A stretch of DNA of 5,135 bases from an uncultured Prevotellaceae bacterium (lineage in GTDB: Bacteria > Bacteroidota > Bacteroidia > Bacteroidales > Bacteroidaceae). Made by a program: the position numbers and the translations under genes. The notes beneath the pieces were generated by a model, which saw only the letters and a program-made list of their open reading frames with translations, ran no database searches and had not been told where the DNA came from. Positions 4,647 to 5,135 of this stretch are shown in pieces. The DNA lies in NCBI GenBank assembly GCA_902477365.1, contig CABSGW010000180.1, positions 1 to 5,135 of the forward strand, written 5' to 3'. The stretch's first letter is position 1, and each line of letters starts with the position of its first letter.

Positions 4647-5135
4647 ATGTTAAGAATTGCAGTACAGGCCAAAGGCCGTCTTTTTGACGAAACAATGTCG
4701 TTCCTTGAAGAATCGGATATTAAACTAAGCGCAACGAAACGCACGTTACTGGTACAGTCTTCCAACTTTCCTTTGGAAGTATTGTTTTTGCGCGATGATG
4801 ATATTCCGCAAACAGTAGCTACGGGAGTTGCCGATTTGGGCATTGTCGGTGAAAACGAGTTCATGGAAAAGGCGGAAGATGCTGAGATTGTAAAGCGTTT
4901 GGGATTCAGCAAATGCCGTCTGTCATTGGCCTTGCCTAAGGATATTGAATATACGGGGCCGCAGTGGTTTGAGGGTAGGAAGATTGCCACTTCGTATCCC
5001 GGCATTCTTTCCCGATACCTTAAAGAACAGGGGGTGAGAGCGGAAATACACGTGATTACCGGTTCGGTAGAGGTCTCTCCGGGGATTGGCCTGGCTGATG
5101 CGATTTTTGATATTGTAAGTTCCGGCTCTACTTTG
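4647..5135 (+). CDS. hisG: ATP phosphoribosyltransferase HisG, 5' part
   Basis: HisG condenses ATP and PRPP to phosphoribosyl-ATP, the first and committed step of histidine biosynthesis, in the cytoplasm. The frame is open from the ATG at 4647 to the window edge, giving 163 residues of an expected 280-290. Recognisable parts are MLRIAVQAKGRLFDET (1-16), GVADLGIVGENEF (60-72), RKIATSYPGILSRYL (111-125), and GSVEVSPGIGLADAIFDIV (139-157). The last leads into SSGSTL, which forms the PRPP-binding loop. The MLRIAVQAKGRL start and the lack of a HisZ-type context suggest the long form. That form carries its own C-terminal histidine-binding regulatory domain, here beyond the window. The ATG follows AT-rich sequence without a Shine-Dalgarno. 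Expression is controlled by the attenuator immediately upstream, and the rest of the his genes are likely to follow downstream. Confidence 0.95.
   Translation, partial: MLRIAVQAKGRLFDETMSFLEESDIKLSATKRTLLVQSSNFPLEVLFLRDDDIPQTVATGVADLGIVGENEFMEKAEDAEIVKRLGFSKCRLSLALPKDIEYTGPQWFEGRKIATSYPGILSRYLKEQGVRAEIHVITGSVEVSPGIGLADAIFDIVSSGSTL

Noticed and set aside
4616..5005. A 129-codon - strand frame over the start of hisG
   Set aside because: It is antisense to hisG, which has clear family motifs, and its product resembles nothing I know.

Overview
The window looks like Bacteroides or a close relative in Bacteroidales. The evidence is a SusD/RagB-family protein, promoter boxes of the Bacteroidetes type (TAnnTTTG), AT-rich start regions mostly without Shine-Dalgarno sequences, and a HisG start typical of Bacteroides. 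All supported genes are on the + strand.

Positions 1-3572 hold the end of a SusC/SusD-type locus. It has a SusD-like outer-membrane lipoprotein (N-terminus missing, with an in-frame stop at the window edge), an exported glycerophosphodiester phosphodiesterase (GDPD), and an inner-membrane transporter of the organophosphate:phosphate antiporter family (GlpT/UhpT type). My reading is one pathway. The Sus pair captures a phosphodiester at the surface. The GDPD releases glycerol-3-phosphate, or another phosphomonoester, in the periplasm. The antiporter then imports it. A hairpin lies between the SusD-like gene and the GDPD gene, and a very strong terminator closes the unit at 3592-3646.

Positions 3573-3901 (329 bases) hold that terminator, a -7 promoter box (3681-3688), and a short reading frame with a signal peptide that breaks after 36 codons. 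The same style of coding seems to continue for 20 codons in another frame, so this is probably a gene relic. A PaaI-type hotdog thioesterase follows at 3902-4393; its substrate is unknown.

Positions 4394-5135 are the start of the histidine biosynthesis operon. There is a promoter, a 15-residue leader peptide with four consecutive His codons, mutually exclusive RNA hairpins, an intrinsic terminator, and then hisG running off the right edge. This is a complete ribosome-mediated transcription attenuator that can be read directly from the sequence. It is the clearest regulatory system in the window.
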